This document shows, in pieces, positions 50,374-58,541 of a DNA stretch of 64,000 nucleotides. The DNA comes from Candidatus Eremiobacterota bacterium (GTDB lineage Bacteria; Vulcanimicrobiota; CADAWZ01; Ess09-12): positions 62,001-126,000 of the forward strand of contig JAVHLM010000002.1 of the NCBI GenBank assembly GCA_031082125.1, in the 5' to 3' direction. The notes below the pieces were generated by a model. The model was not told the origin of the DNA, ran no database searches, and saw nothing but the letters and a program-made list of their open reading frames with translations. Within the stretch, counting starts at the first letter, position 1, and each line of letters starts with the position of its first letter. The position numbers and the translations under genes are program-made.

Positions 50374-50691
50374 ATGGCGCGAGGAGACAACTTTATCAAC
50401 AACCTGGAGCGGACATCCTCGGAGAATTTTTTCAAGCTGGAAGAGCGGGTCAAGGCCGATCTCTGGGAGCGGGCCATGGAAGGCGACACAAGGGCTATCG
50501 ATACCCTTCTGAAGTTTATCGAGGTGGGCATGAAGGTCGTGGAGCTGTCCCACTACAGGAACAACCTCTCCGCCATCGCCGAGCGCCTGGAGGGAAGGGA
50601 GCAGATAGGTGAGCTTTTCCTTATCCTGGACAGGATTGCCACGTCGCTCGACCATATTGAGAAGAAACTCGGCGGTACCGATTCCTTTTAG
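50374..50691 (+). CDS. Small helical protein of unknown function (105 aa)
   Basis: A 105-aa all-helical, charged protein (NNLERTSSENFFKLEERVK, AMEGDTRAIDTLLKFIEVGM, FLILDRIATSLDHIEKKL). No family is recognised; the mid-part resembles small adaptor proteins with HTH- or TPR-like helix pairs. There is no signal peptide. ATG 50374 has GGAG close upstream. The candidate selenoprotein gene follows 91 bases later in the same direction, perhaps on the same transcript. Confidence 0.7.
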   Translation: MARGDNFINNLERTSSENFFKLEERVKADLWERAMEGDTRAIDTLLKFIEVGMKVVELSHYRNNLSAIAERLEGREQIGELFLILDRIATSLDHIEKKLGGTDSF

Positions 50692-50782
50692 CACGGCATC
50701 CCGGGAGGGTGCACCGGGCTGGTTGCCCCCCCATTTTATAGCCGCCGCCGTGGAGCGCGCTGCATGACAGGGAGGTGCATCA

Positions 50783-51253
50783 ATGGCTTTGACTGAAGGT
50801 ATGGAGGCTCCGGATTTCACTCTCAAGGATACCGGTGGCAGGGAGATCTCCCTCTCTCACTATAAGGGCTCAACACCTGTGGCCCTCGTGTTTAACAGGG
50901 GGTTCATATGACCTTTCTGCCGCCGCCATATGACGCAGTTGCGCCATGAGTATGAAAAGTTCAGGGCCCTTGGCGCCGAGGTGATAGCCATCGGTCCCGA
51001 GGACCCCGGGGAGTTCAGGAGGTACTGGGATCGCGAGGCGATGCCTTTCCCCGGTCTTTCCGACGCCGATCACAAGGTGGCCGATCTTTACGGGCAGGAG
51101 GTGCGCCTGCTGGCCCTGGGACGCCTCCCCGCGCTCTTCGTCATTGATAAGGAAGGAGTGGTCCGCTTTGCCCACAGGGGGCGCTCCATGGCCGACATCC
51201 CCTCCACCGGGAAGGTGCTGGAAATTCTTGGCGCTCTGACGAAGCCTTCATGA
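50783..51253 (+). CDS. Peroxiredoxin-like (AhpC/TSA) protein with in-frame TGA, candidate selenoprotein
   Basis: One continuous frame of 156 residues interrupted only by TGA at 50909-50911 (codon 43). Before it comes a standard redoxin start (ALTEGMEAPDFTLKDTGG, then PVALVFNRGFI). After it come PFCRRHMTQLRHEY, AEVIAIGPEDPGEF and LPALFVIDKEGVVRFAH. In this family the position is the catalytic Cys of RGxxCPFC, so reading TGA as Sec gives U-P-F-C (U43, C46). A hairpin suited to be a bSECIS lies 17-37 bases after the TGA. ATG 50783 follows GGGAGGTG. Predicted role: thiol peroxidase or disulfide reductase. A recent nonsense mutation is the alternative, but both halves look fully conserved. Confidence 0.8.
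50929..50948 (+). promoter_or_regulatory. Candidate bacterial SECIS hairpin
   Basis: Pairs 50929-50936 with 50941-50948: T-G wobble, A-T, T-A, G-C, an A/C mismatch, C-G, G-C and C-G, around the tetraloop AGTT. The G sits second in the loop, 27 bases after the TGA. Loop G near the apex and this distance fit the general bSECIS pattern. Confidence 0.55.
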
Positions 51254-51364
51254 CAGGCCCCCTTCCCGGGGCCCGATCTCTCTTTCCCTGCTTTGATGAA
51301 GGTATGGGGCGGAGAATAGCCAATTATATCAGGGGACTCTTATAAGACACGAGGAACAGATGCC

Positions 51365-52438
51365 ATGAGATTATTTTTTGTCCTTTTAATCTTTGTGCCC
51401 CTCTCGATTCTTTTCCATTTCCTTCATTTCTCCAAAGCCCTTAATTTTTTTATTTCGGCCCTGGCCATTATCCCCCTTGCCGGTTTCATGGGAAGGGCGA
51501 CTGAGGAAATAGCCTCGAAGAAAGGCCCCACCGTGGGGGGGCTCATGAATGCCACTTTCGGGAATGCCACGGAGCTTATCATCGCCTTTATCGCCCTCTC
51601 AAGGGGATACATCGAGGTGGTGCAGGCTTCTATCACCGGCTCAATCATCGGGAACCTGCTCCTTGTCATGGGGGCGAGCTTTTTGGCGGGCGGCCTCAAG
51701 TACAAGAGTCAGCCCTTCAACAAGGCAATCGTGGGGAATGGCGCCTCGATGCTCACCATTGCCACCATAGGCCTTGTGGTGCCGGCCATGTTTGCCTACA
51801 CATGTCACCTGGACTCAAGGAGCATTGCCGTCGTGCACCTCAGCGAGTGGGTTGCCATAGCACTGCTTTTCGTGTATTTCCTGGGACTCGTCTTTTCGCT
51901 CCATACCCATAAGAATGTCTTCTGCGTTCCTGACGAGGATGCCGTTGATGAGTGCGCGCAGATGCACTGGAGCATGGGCCGCTCTCTTGCAGTGCTGCTG
52001 GTGACCACGATTTTTGTGGCCATAGAGAGCGAGCTGCTTGTCGATTCCATCCATGAGGTGACCAAGGTGCTCTCTCTCACGGAGCTTTTTGTGGGCATCA
52101 TCATCGTGGCAATAGTGGGAAACGCCGCAGAGCATGCTGCGGCGATAGTGGTGGCCCTCAAGGGAAAGGCAGATCTCTCCCTCAATATATCGCAGGGCTC
52201 TTCAATTCAGGTGGCTCTTTTCGTGGCTCCCGTGCTTGTGCTTTTCGGTACCATCGTGGGCCAGCCTATGAGCCTCGTGTTCACGCCCTTCGAGGTGCTC
52301 GCTGTGGCGGTCTCGGTGATTATTTCCACGATAGTGTCCATGGACGGCGAGTCCAACTGGTTTGAAGGGGTGCTGCTCCTCGCCGTCTACTTTATTCTTG
52401 CCGTGGCCTTTTTCTTCTACCGCGCACCGGGACTCTGA
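51365..52438 (+). CDS. Ca2+/H+ antiporter, CAX family
   Basis: A 357-aa membrane protein with about 11 hydrophobic segments and the two alpha-repeat signatures of the Ca2+/cation antiporter superfamily: GGLMNATFGNATELIIAFIA in the first half and IVGNAAEHAAAIVVALKGK in the second. An acidic loop (PDEDAVDECAQM) separates the halves, as in CAX proteins. It should export calcium from the cytoplasm in exchange for protons. ATG 51365 follows GAGGA. Spacing of 111 bases from the redoxin gene suggests a separate promoter. Confidence 0.94.
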   Translation: MRLFFVLLIFVPLSILFHFLHFSKALNFFISALAIIPLAGFMGRATEEIASKKGPTVGGLMNATFGNATELIIAFIALSRGYIEVVQASITGSIIGNLLLVMGASFLAGGLKYKSQPFNKAIVGNGASMLTIATIGLVVPAMFAYTCHLDSRSIAVVHLSEWVAIALLFVYFLGLVFSLHTHKNVFCVPDEDAVDECAQMHWSMGRSLAVLLVTTIFVAIESELLVDSIHEVTKVLSLTELFVGIIIVAIVGNAAEHAAAIVVALKGKADLSLNISQGSSIQVALFVAPVLVLFGTIVGQPMSLVFTPFEVLAVAVSVIISTIVSMDGESNWFEGVLLLAVYFILAVAFFFYRAPGL

Positions 52439-52460
52439 TCAAAGGCCCCGGTTATGGGCT

Positions 52461-52652
52461 CTAGCCGGCCTTCTTAAGGCCAAGAATGCCGGGCCGCGGT
52501 ATCAGGGAGCGCCATAGTTTCCTCACGGTCACCATGTGCCTCATATAGTCATATTTGGTAAGGGTATTTCCCGTTCCCGGCGGAAAGCACAGGATAATAG
52601 CCCAGAACACGAAGGTGATTGTCACCAGAATTACAGAAAAAATACTTTCCAT
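52461..52652 (-). CDS. Small membrane protein (63 aa)
   Basis: A 63-aa protein with one N-terminal transmembrane helix (FSVILVTITFVFWAIILCF) and a basic cytoplasmic tail (RHMVTVRKLWRSLIPR). ATG 52652 is preceded by AAGGAGG with ideal spacing, which is the main reason to accept it. No family is recognised. It converges with the CAX gene. Confidence 0.65.
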   Translation of the reverse strand: MESIFSVILVTITFVFWAIILCFPPGTGNTLTKYDYMRHMVTVRKLWRSLIPRPGILGLKKAG

Positions 52653-52684
52653 GGAGTTCCTCCTTGATGGCTTTTGTGGATGCG

Positions 52685-52882
52685 CTATGAGAGCGGCTCT
52701 GCAATGGTGAGCCTCCGGGGCTCACCTTGAAAAGAGAGGGGGCAGGTCTCGAGAGGCAGTTCCTGCGCAAAATGGATCCTGGCGCGTTTTTTCCTGGTGC
52801 TCCGCTCTTTCCAGGCTTTTATCTTCTCCCGTTTGGAGCACCGGGATTCCCTCCTGCACACAACAAAAGAGACAAGACCCAT
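52685..52882 (-). CDS. Possible small basic protein (65 aa)
   Basis: A 65-codon frame whose ATG (52882) has AAAGGAGG five bases upstream. The product is strongly basic in the middle (KREKIKAWKERSTRKKRAR) with Cys residues near the start (VVCRRESRC). No family is recognised. The ribosome site is convincing but the sequence gives no further support, so this is tentative. It would be expressed ahead of the 63-aa membrane protein, 32 bases downstream. Confidence 0.45.
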   Translation of the reverse strand: MGLVSFVVCRRESRCSKREKIKAWKERSTRKKRARIHFAQELPLETCPLSFQGEPRRLTIAEPLS

Positions 52883-53062
52883 AAAATCCTCCTTTTATGA
52901 GCCGTCTCTCCGCATTGATACAATTCTCGGAGAGGGGGTCCATTTCCTTCCCGGTAAGAAAATTTCCCCTTTTCTTTTTCAAGAAGGAAAAGAGAAGCCT
53001 TTGGAGTATCGTAAGAAGGTACCTACTATTGCCAAGTTTCAGCATCAAAGGTGGTGAATACC

Positions 53063-53296
53063 ATGTCAGATGAGGTTGAGATTGCCCGTATAGAAAGAGG
53101 ATACGGAAAGTTTCTCGTAGTCAAGATAGCGACATGGAAAGACAGTAATTACGTGGACGTGAGGGAATATTATACCGAGAAAGAATCAGATGAGCTGAGG
53201 CCCACCAAAAAAGGGATCAGATTCTCCTATGATCTTGTCGAGGAGATCCAGGATGCCCTCGCAAAGGTGAAAGAACATGTCGAAGGGGCATCATGA
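53063..53296 (+). CDS. PC4/YdbC-like transcriptional coactivator-type ssDNA-binding protein
   Basis: A 77-aa protein whose core (VDVREYYTEKESDELRPTKK, GIRFSYDLVEEIQDAL) matches the PC4/p15 fold signature: strands, then a helix after the PTKKG turn. Bacterial members (YdbC-like) bind single-stranded DNA. ATG 53063 follows AAAGGTGG with eight-base spacing; GTG 53051 is an alternative. An STAS-domain gene follows 18 bases later, likely on one transcript. Confidence 0.8.
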   Translation: MSDEVEIARIERGYGKFLVVKIATWKDSNYVDVREYYTEKESDELRPTKKGIRFSYDLVEEIQDALAKVKEHVEGAS

Positions 53297-53314
53297 GCCA
53301 GTCCATGGAGCCGC

Positions 53315-53671
53315 ATGATGAAACTGTCATATGAATCCCGCGCCCTGAGTGAAGACCTGATTTACGTGGAGCTCAAAGGTGAGTTCGGCTATCCTGATGT
53401 GCTTCATACCAAGGATGAGCTTTACCGCTTGCTGGGCAAGGCAAAGAAAAACCTTCTCATTGACCTGAACAGCCTGGAATATATTGACAGCGTGGGCATC
53501 GGGGTCATCATCGGCCTTCAGAAGCGCGCCAGTGAGCTTGAAGGCACGCTCTCCCTCATCTGCAGGAAGGGGAAGATATTCAAGATTATCGAACTTGTCG
53601 GGCTTGATAAAGCCTTTAACCTGTTTTCCTCCTTCGCCGCTGCCCGCCAAAGCCTTCTCGGCGTCTCATGA
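53315..53671 (+). CDS. STAS-domain protein (anti-anti-sigma factor-like)
   Basis: A 118-aa STAS domain: DLIYVELKGEFGYPDVLHTK, NLLIDLNSLEYIDSVGIGVI with the phosphorylatable Ser in DSVGIG, and TLSLICRKGKIFKIIELVGL. Such proteins bind anti-sigma kinases and release a sigma factor, or serve in other partner-switch systems. No kinase or phosphatase partner is in the window. Start ATG 53315 (or 53318) has GGAG just upstream. It is cotranscribed with the PC4-like gene and converges with the TPR gene tail. Confidence 0.9.
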   Translation: MMKLSYESRALSEDLIYVELKGEFGYPDVLHTKDELYRLLGKAKKNLLIDLNSLEYIDSVGIGVIIGLQKRASELEGTLSLICRKGKIFKIIELVGLDKAFNLFSSFAAARQSLLGVS

Positions 53672-53676
53672 AAAAG

Positions 53677-53802
53677 AGGGCTCCCTTAGATTTTTCAGGT
53701 GATCCTCTGCCTTCAGGAACCTTTCCCTGCTGGCATTTCATGATGAGGGAGGAGCTTCCTTGAGCATTTTCAGGTGATCCTCTGCCTCCAGGATCCTTTC
53801 CC
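53677..53802. repeat. 75-bp tandem duplication of the TPR gene's 3' end
   Basis: The segment 53692-53727 repeats 53767-53802 with two mismatches in 36 bases, and the similarity continues downstream on the gene strand. The offset of 75 bases is a multiple of three, so the second copy stays in frame after the TGA and encodes a tail like the real one (ERFLKAEDHLKNLREPSFS against ERILEAEDHLKMLKEAPPSS). Confidence 0.8.
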
Positions 53803-56263
53803 ACTCGCCTGGTTTGTTCATTGAGCTGTCGATAAATGCCTTCCAGTACTGGATGGCATTGACGGTGCTTCTCCCCTCGTAGACAAGGGCGAGCTGATAG
53901 AGGGCGTCGGAATAATTCTTCTTATGCTTGATGGCCGCCTTATACTCCTCTATGGCCTCATCTATCTTCGCGATGCGCTTATAGACGTTTCCTGTGTTGT
54001 AGTAAGCCTCGGCATACGAGGGGTCAACCTCTTTGGCCTTTTTGAACTCCACGAGGGCGTCATCGAGCTTCCCCTGCTCGCAGTAGCAGACGCCCAGGAT
54101 GCTCCGGGCCTCGACAAAATCGGGCTGGAGCTCAATGGCATTCTTGTATTCGCCGATCCCCTTTTCATACATTCCCTGGGCATAGCAGGCGCTCCCCAGG
54201 ATGAAATGGGCCCAGGCGTTGGGGCCGAGCTCTATGGAGTTGCAGCATTCCTCGATGGCCCTGTCGATATCGCCGAGCACGTAGTAAGCATTCCCCAGGC
54301 TGCAGTGCGCCATGGGGTCGTCGGGGCGGATTTCCACCACCTTGGAGAAATACGAGATGGTCTCCTCGAGGTTGTTATCCATGAATTCGGCCGTGCCAAG
54401 ATTATTATAGGCTTCGGCGAACATGGGGTCAATCTCGATGGCTTTTCCCCAAGCCTGCTTTGCCTCGGTGAGCTGGCCGATGCTGTGGTTGGCGACCCCG
54501 AGGTTGTTGTAGGCTTCGACAAAGGCGGGATTCTCGGCGACGGCCAGCTTGAATTCCTCAATAGCCTCTTTTATGTTGCCATTCTGCTGGTAGGCAAGCC
54601 CGAGGTTGTTGTGGGCTTCGGGGTTCGTGCCGGTGAGGGCAATCACCTTCTTGTATTCCTCGATGGCCTCGTCATTTTTACCCTTGATCTGCAGCACATT
54701 GGCAAGGTCAAAATGGGCGCGGGGGAACTCGGGATTCACTTCCACGGCTCTCCTGTAGGCATCTATGGCGTCCTCGTCGCTTCCCTTTGACTGCAGGGTG
54801 AGCCCCAGCGAGTGAATCACCTCCGGATTGTCGGGATCAATCCCCAGGGCCCTCTGGTAATGCTCGATTTCCTTCTCCACGATCCCTTTCTGACCGTAGG
54901 CAAAGCCAAGGTTGCAGAGTGACGTGACAAAATCAGGCTTGTAGGAAACGGCGCTCTCAAAGCACTGGATGCTCTCGTTGATGAGGCCCTTCTTCCCGTA
55001 GGCGATGCCCATGTTATTGTATGCGATGGCGTTATTAGGGTCAATCTCAATGACCCTCTGGTAGTTCTCCAGGGCCTTGTCATAGTTCTGGAGCCGTGAA
55101 TGGCAGACTCCCATATCATTGAAGGCTGCGGCATTCGTCGGGTCTTCCTTCACCACGCGGTGATAGGCTTCAATGGCGCTCTGGTTGAGGTGGGCCATAG
55201 CGCAGATGCGGCCGATGTAAAAGTGCATCCTGGGATCTTCGGGCCCCTCGGCGATCACGTAGTTATACTGCTCTTCGGCAGTTTCAAAATCCTGGACTCT
55301 CAGGCATGAGTTCGCAAAGTTGATCCTTGCCACATGGAGGTCGGGGTCATTTTCCAGGGCTTTCTCGAACTCCTCGAGGGACTCCTCGACTTTTCCCTCC
55401 AGGCTGTAGGTATAGCCGAGGTTGTTATAGGCGCCGGCATACTGGGGATTGATGTGGAGCGCTTTTTTGAAGGACTCCTCGGCATGCTCGAGCTTGTGCT
55501 GCCTGAGGAACTCCTTGCCCTCACTGTTGTAAAACTCGGCTTTCTTGAACTGCTCGGCGGCGATGTCCAACCGGCCGTCCTGGGCCTTCTGGCCGGGTGT
55601 CTCCTTTGTCTTATGGGCTGCAGCCGTCTTTTCCGGGGGGCGCACCGCATGGGCGGCCTTTTTGGCGGGAGCTGCCTCTGGCACTTCGGCCTTCTCTGCC
55701 GTTTCCACCTCCTGCGGCTCTTCTGCCGTCTCCTCTGCGGTCTTCCGGGCAGGCTCTGCCGTTTCATGGTCAGGCTCCCCGGGGGCGGGTTCCTGCGCCG
55801 TGGGCTCCCCCTCCTTCAGGGCTTCGGGAGGCTTTTCCTCTGGCTCTTCCTTTTTTTTCTTCCTGGGCAGCTTCGGCTTTGGTTTTGCGCTCGGCTGCTG
55901 CTCAAGAGCCTTCTGGGCCAGCTCCTGCTCGAAGAGCTCGCCTTTCTTTTCCAGCTCAGCGGCTATCTCTGCCCTGATCCTGGTCTCCTCCTCCATATCC
56001 ACCGAGGCTTCATAGCCTTCTCCCTCGAGGGCTATGCCTTCCTGTTCCTCGGTCATGATCTTCTGGATTATCTTGTTGGGGAACTTGAAGGCCGGCGCCT
56101 GCTCCTGCGTGCCCTCCTCACCCTTGCTCTCAGCCTCTTCTTCGCCTGCTATGAAGTCTTCGTCGCTGAAGGCGGGAAAGGACTTTTTCCGGCCGGCCGC
56201 TTCCTTGTCGTCATCTTCATCGTCAATGTTGAAAAGCACTTCATCGGAAAAGCTTCTGTCCAA
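53738..56263 (-). CDS. Large acidic TPR-repeat protein
   Basis: An 841-aa protein. Residues 1-230 are low-complexity: acidic start (DDEDDDKEAAGRKKS), Glu/Lys/Pro/Ala-rich stretches and a KPKPKLPRKKKK patch. Residues about 235-800 are about 16 TPR hairpins of 34 residues with AYNNLGxAY and ALEIDPNN patterns (IAYNNMGIAYGKKGLINESI, EAYNNLGTAEFMDNNLEETI). There is no signal peptide. TTG 56263 has AAGGAG upstream. It is a likely scaffold for a multiprotein assembly. Its 3' end carries a 75-bp in-frame duplication beyond the stop. Confidence 0.88.
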   Translation of the reverse strand: MDRSFSDEVLFNIDDEDDDKEAAGRKKSFPAFSDEDFIAGEEEAESKGEEGTQEQAPAFKFPNKIIQKIMTEEQEGIALEGEGYEASVDMEEETRIRAEIAAELEKKGELFEQELAQKALEQQPSAKPKPKLPRKKKKEEPEEKPPEALKEGEPTAQEPAPGEPDHETAEPARKTAEETAEEPQEVETAEKAEVPEAAPAKKAAHAVRPPEKTAAAHKTKETPGQKAQDGRLDIAAEQFKKAEFYNSEGKEFLRQHKLEHAEESFKKALHINPQYAGAYNNLGYTYSLEGKVEESLEEFEKALENDPDLHVARINFANSCLRVQDFETAEEQYNYVIAEGPEDPRMHFYIGRICAMAHLNQSAIEAYHRVVKEDPTNAAAFNDMGVCHSRLQNYDKALENYQRVIEIDPNNAIAYNNMGIAYGKKGLINESIQCFESAVSYKPDFVTSLCNLGFAYGQKGIVEKEIEHYQRALGIDPDNPEVIHSLGLTLQSKGSDEDAIDAYRRAVEVNPEFPRAHFDLANVLQIKGKNDEAIEEYKKVIALTGTNPEAHNNLGLAYQQNGNIKEAIEEFKLAVAENPAFVEAYNNLGVANHSIGQLTEAKQAWGKAIEIDPMFAEAYNNLGTAEFMDNNLEETISYFSKVVEIRPDDPMAHCSLGNAYYVLGDIDRAIEECCNSIELGPNAWAHFILGSACYAQGMYEKGIGEYKNAIELQPDFVEARSILGVCYCEQGKLDDALVEFKKAKEVDPSYAEAYYNTGNVYKRIAKIDEAIEEYKAAIKHKKNYSDALYQLALVYEGRSTVNAIQYWKAFIDSSMNKPGEWERILEAEDHLKMLKEAPPSS

Positions 56264-56312
56264 GGCCTTATGCTCCTTAACGATGGTTTCTCTTTATGGG
56301 ATACTCGGGGAG

Positions 56313-57914
56313 CTATGAGCTCTTCAGTAATGATTTCAACTTGCCGTCATATTCATCCTGCAGCTTTTTTATCTGCTTCTGGAGTGAGTCACGCTGCCCC
56401 TTGAGGGTTTTCACTTCCCGGTAGAGCGCCGCCGTGTCCTTTGACATGCGCGCCGCCATGTGCTTCTTCCAGGTTCTGATGTTTCTCTGCTCCGCTTTCA
56501 GCTTGTCATACTGTTTTTTTCCTGCTTCAATCTTGTCGGCATTATCCTGGGGGTTTTTCTCCAGCTCCGTGAGGTCGGCATCAAGCTCGGTGAGCTTTTT
56601 TGCCACCTTTTTCCCGCGCTCGTTGAGGCTCCTTATGGCATCCTGGTTTCTCAGGTCATCCTTGCCCTTCTTGAGTCCATACGTCTCTTTCTTGTTCTCG
56701 AGAGAAGTCTGCACTTTCTGAAGTTTGTCCCTGAGGGTGGCGAGCTTCCCCTTGAGGGTGGTGATATAAGCGAGAAGGGCGTTCTTGTCGGCTGGCTTGG
56801 CCGTGACTTTTTTGTCAGGGCTTGCCTTGGGTGCTGCCGTGCTCCTGGGAGAAAGGACCGTCTTTGGTGTCTCCGAAGGGTGCGGCAGAGATGAGGGAGT
56901 CACTTTGGAAGTTATTTCAGGCCTGGGCAAGGATGGCCGAGCAGAGATCTCCCCGGGTGAGGGGCTCTCTGTGGGCGTTTCGGGCGTAGGTTTCGCCGTA
57001 AAGGTCTCCTTTGGCGCCGGCGGGATGGGAATCGCTTTGGTGCGCGTCTCTTCAGGTGTTGGCGGAGGAAGGACCTTGACGGGAGTGGCCGAGGCCGCCG
57101 CAAGCGGGCTTGCCATGGAAGGAGAGGGCGATGGCGCCGGAGTGGGAGGGGGCACCGTTGTGGAGGCCTTCACTGAAGGCATTGCCGTCGGTGTTCTCAC
57201 GGTATAAGGCGAGGGGGAGGGGCTCTCCCTGGGGGGGGGCGGGACAGGGATAATGGGAGGAGTGACCACTTTCGGAGACGGCTTTGGCGCCTCGCTTGCC
57301 GAGGGCGTGGCCGTGGCTTTCGCGATACCCTGCGCTCCCTCCTCGAGTTCCTCGAGCTTCTTGCACATGAGGCTGAAATTCCCCTTTTTCTTCGCCACGA
57401 TGTCGATTTCCACCTTGTTGTCATCGCCGCCCGAGGTTATCACCGTCTGCTCCGCGCCTCCCGGGAGGTCGATGATCTCGTAGTATTTGTTCTTCACCAT
57501 TATCTTCCAGGGCTTTTTGGAGCCGACGACCCTGATGATCCCCTTGGTCTTCTGGCCCGCGTTGAGGTTCTTGTCGGCAAGGCCGAACTCGATGTAGGGA
57601 ATCACGTAGAATTTGTATTCCTTGCTCCTCAAACCCAGGACATCGACGGTGACGCCGCAGACCTTGGCGCCTTCAGGCACGGTCACGACGAGCATATCGG
57701 GCCAGGCCTTCTTGATCTCGGCCACGATGTTTCCAAAGCGCACGATGTTCTTTTCCTTCTCCTTGTGGAAGTTGCTTCCCTTGATCATGATCTGTTCGCC
57801 GGCCTTTGCCTTCGAAGGCGTGATCTCGTTGATGACAGGAATTTGAGGTTCCTCTGCGAAGAGGGGAAGGGCTGTCAGGATGAGCAGGAGCAGTGCAAGC
57901 GACGTCTTTTTCAT
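56313..57914 (-). CDS. Exported IPT/TIG-domain protein with Pro-rich linker and coiled coil
   Basis: A 533-aa protein: signal peptide KKTSLALLLLILTALPLFAE; an IPT/TIG domain (about 25-110: PVINEITPSKAKAGEQIMIK, LVVTVPEGAKVCGVTVDV); a second beta domain to about 200; a Pro/Ser/Thr-rich linker of about 170 residues; and a C-terminal coiled coil (LEKNPQDNADKIEAGKKQYD, LYREVKTLKGQRDSLQKQIK). IPT domains bind sugars or form surface structures. ATG 57914 follows GAGGTG; the frame is open to 58196 without support. It lies 43 bases after a small membrane-protein gene and 49 bases before the TPR gene. Confidence 0.82.
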   Translation of the reverse strand: MKKTSLALLLLILTALPLFAEEPQIPVINEITPSKAKAGEQIMIKGSNFHKEKEKNIVRFGNIVAEIKKAWPDMLVVTVPEGAKVCGVTVDVLGLRSKEYKFYVIPYIEFGLADKNLNAGQKTKGIIRVVGSKKPWKIMVKNKYYEIIDLPGGAEQTVITSGGDDNKVEIDIVAKKKGNFSLMCKKLEELEEGAQGIAKATATPSASEAPKPSPKVVTPPIIPVPPPPRESPSPSPYTVRTPTAMPSVKASTTVPPPTPAPSPSPSMASPLAAASATPVKVLPPPTPEETRTKAIPIPPAPKETFTAKPTPETPTESPSPGEISARPSLPRPEITSKVTPSSLPHPSETPKTVLSPRSTAAPKASPDKKVTAKPADKNALLAYITTLKGKLATLRDKLQKVQTSLENKKETYGLKKGKDDLRNQDAIRSLNERGKKVAKKLTELDADLTELEKNPQDNADKIEAGKKQYDKLKAEQRNIRTWKKHMAARMSKDTAALYREVKTLKGQRDSLQKQIKKLQDEYDGKLKSLLKSS

Positions 57915-57957
57915 TGGTTCACCTCTTTGTGCGTGGCCTTTCTTTATGGTAAGGTAA

Positions 57958-58512
57958 TTATCTCCCCCCATGGCAATTTCCTTCTTGCGGGTGGCTCTGA
58001 AGGGTGCCCTCCCCGCCGCTGAGGCCTTTGCGTGCCTCGCTGTCGGAGAGAAGCGCGCTGAGCCTTCCATGAATCTCTTCGAGAGGAGCTTCAAAGAGCT
58101 GCGGGGGGAAGCAGAAATGGTAGCCGGTCTCTTCGTGGTTGAGGGCGGCAAGCCCCTGCATCGCTTTCCTGAGGCCTTCGGTTCCTGAGAGGGCAAAACC
58201 CAGGTAGCGCTTTCCCGAGTGCTCGAACATGTCGATTTTTTCGATAATCTGCCATTTCAGCAGCAGGGGCCTCAAACCGGCGGGAATGGTAATGCCCTCT
58301 GAAGTGACTGAAAGGGCGCCGGCCTTGCCCATCCGCCCTGCCATCGCGGCGACGAGGAAGATCACGAGGGCAAGGCCGAAGAGGCCATGAGCGAATAAGG
58401 CAGGGGCTCCCAGTGCCTGAAGATAAAGCGAGAGAAAGATGCACGCGGTGGCAATGACTGCTCCCATGGTGGCGAGGGCCCTTGCCCTTGTTCTGTTTCC
58501 CGGTATGATCAT
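57958..58512 (-). CDS. Membrane protein with two TM helices and PH-like domain (STM3941-like)
   Basis: A 184-aa protein with two transmembrane helices near the N-terminus (MGAVIATACIFLSLYLQALG and GLFGLALVIFLVAAMAG) followed by a beta-rich cytoplasmic domain (LSVTSEGITIPAGLRPLLLK, EKIDMFEHSGKRYLGFAL), the arrangement of STM3941/PH-like membrane proteins. Function is unknown. It lies 29 bases after the DUF4139 gene and before the IPT/TIG gene, so it belongs to the same minus-strand run. Confidence 0.7.
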   Translation of the reverse strand: MIIPGNRTRARALATMGAVIATACIFLSLYLQALGAPALFAHGLFGLALVIFLVAAMAGRMGKAGALSVTSEGITIPAGLRPLLLKWQIIEKIDMFEHSGKRYLGFALSGTEGLRKAMQGLAALNHEETGYHFCFPPQLFEAPLEEIHGRLSALLSDSEARKGLSGGEGTLQSHPQEGNCHGGR

Positions 58513-58541
58513 GGTCCCGTAAGCCCCTCTATGCCCTTGTT

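Noticed and set aside
53738-53740. TGA of the TPR gene as a selenocysteine codon
   Set aside because: The downstream in-frame tail is better explained by a 75-bp tandem duplication; the position has no Cys-type context.
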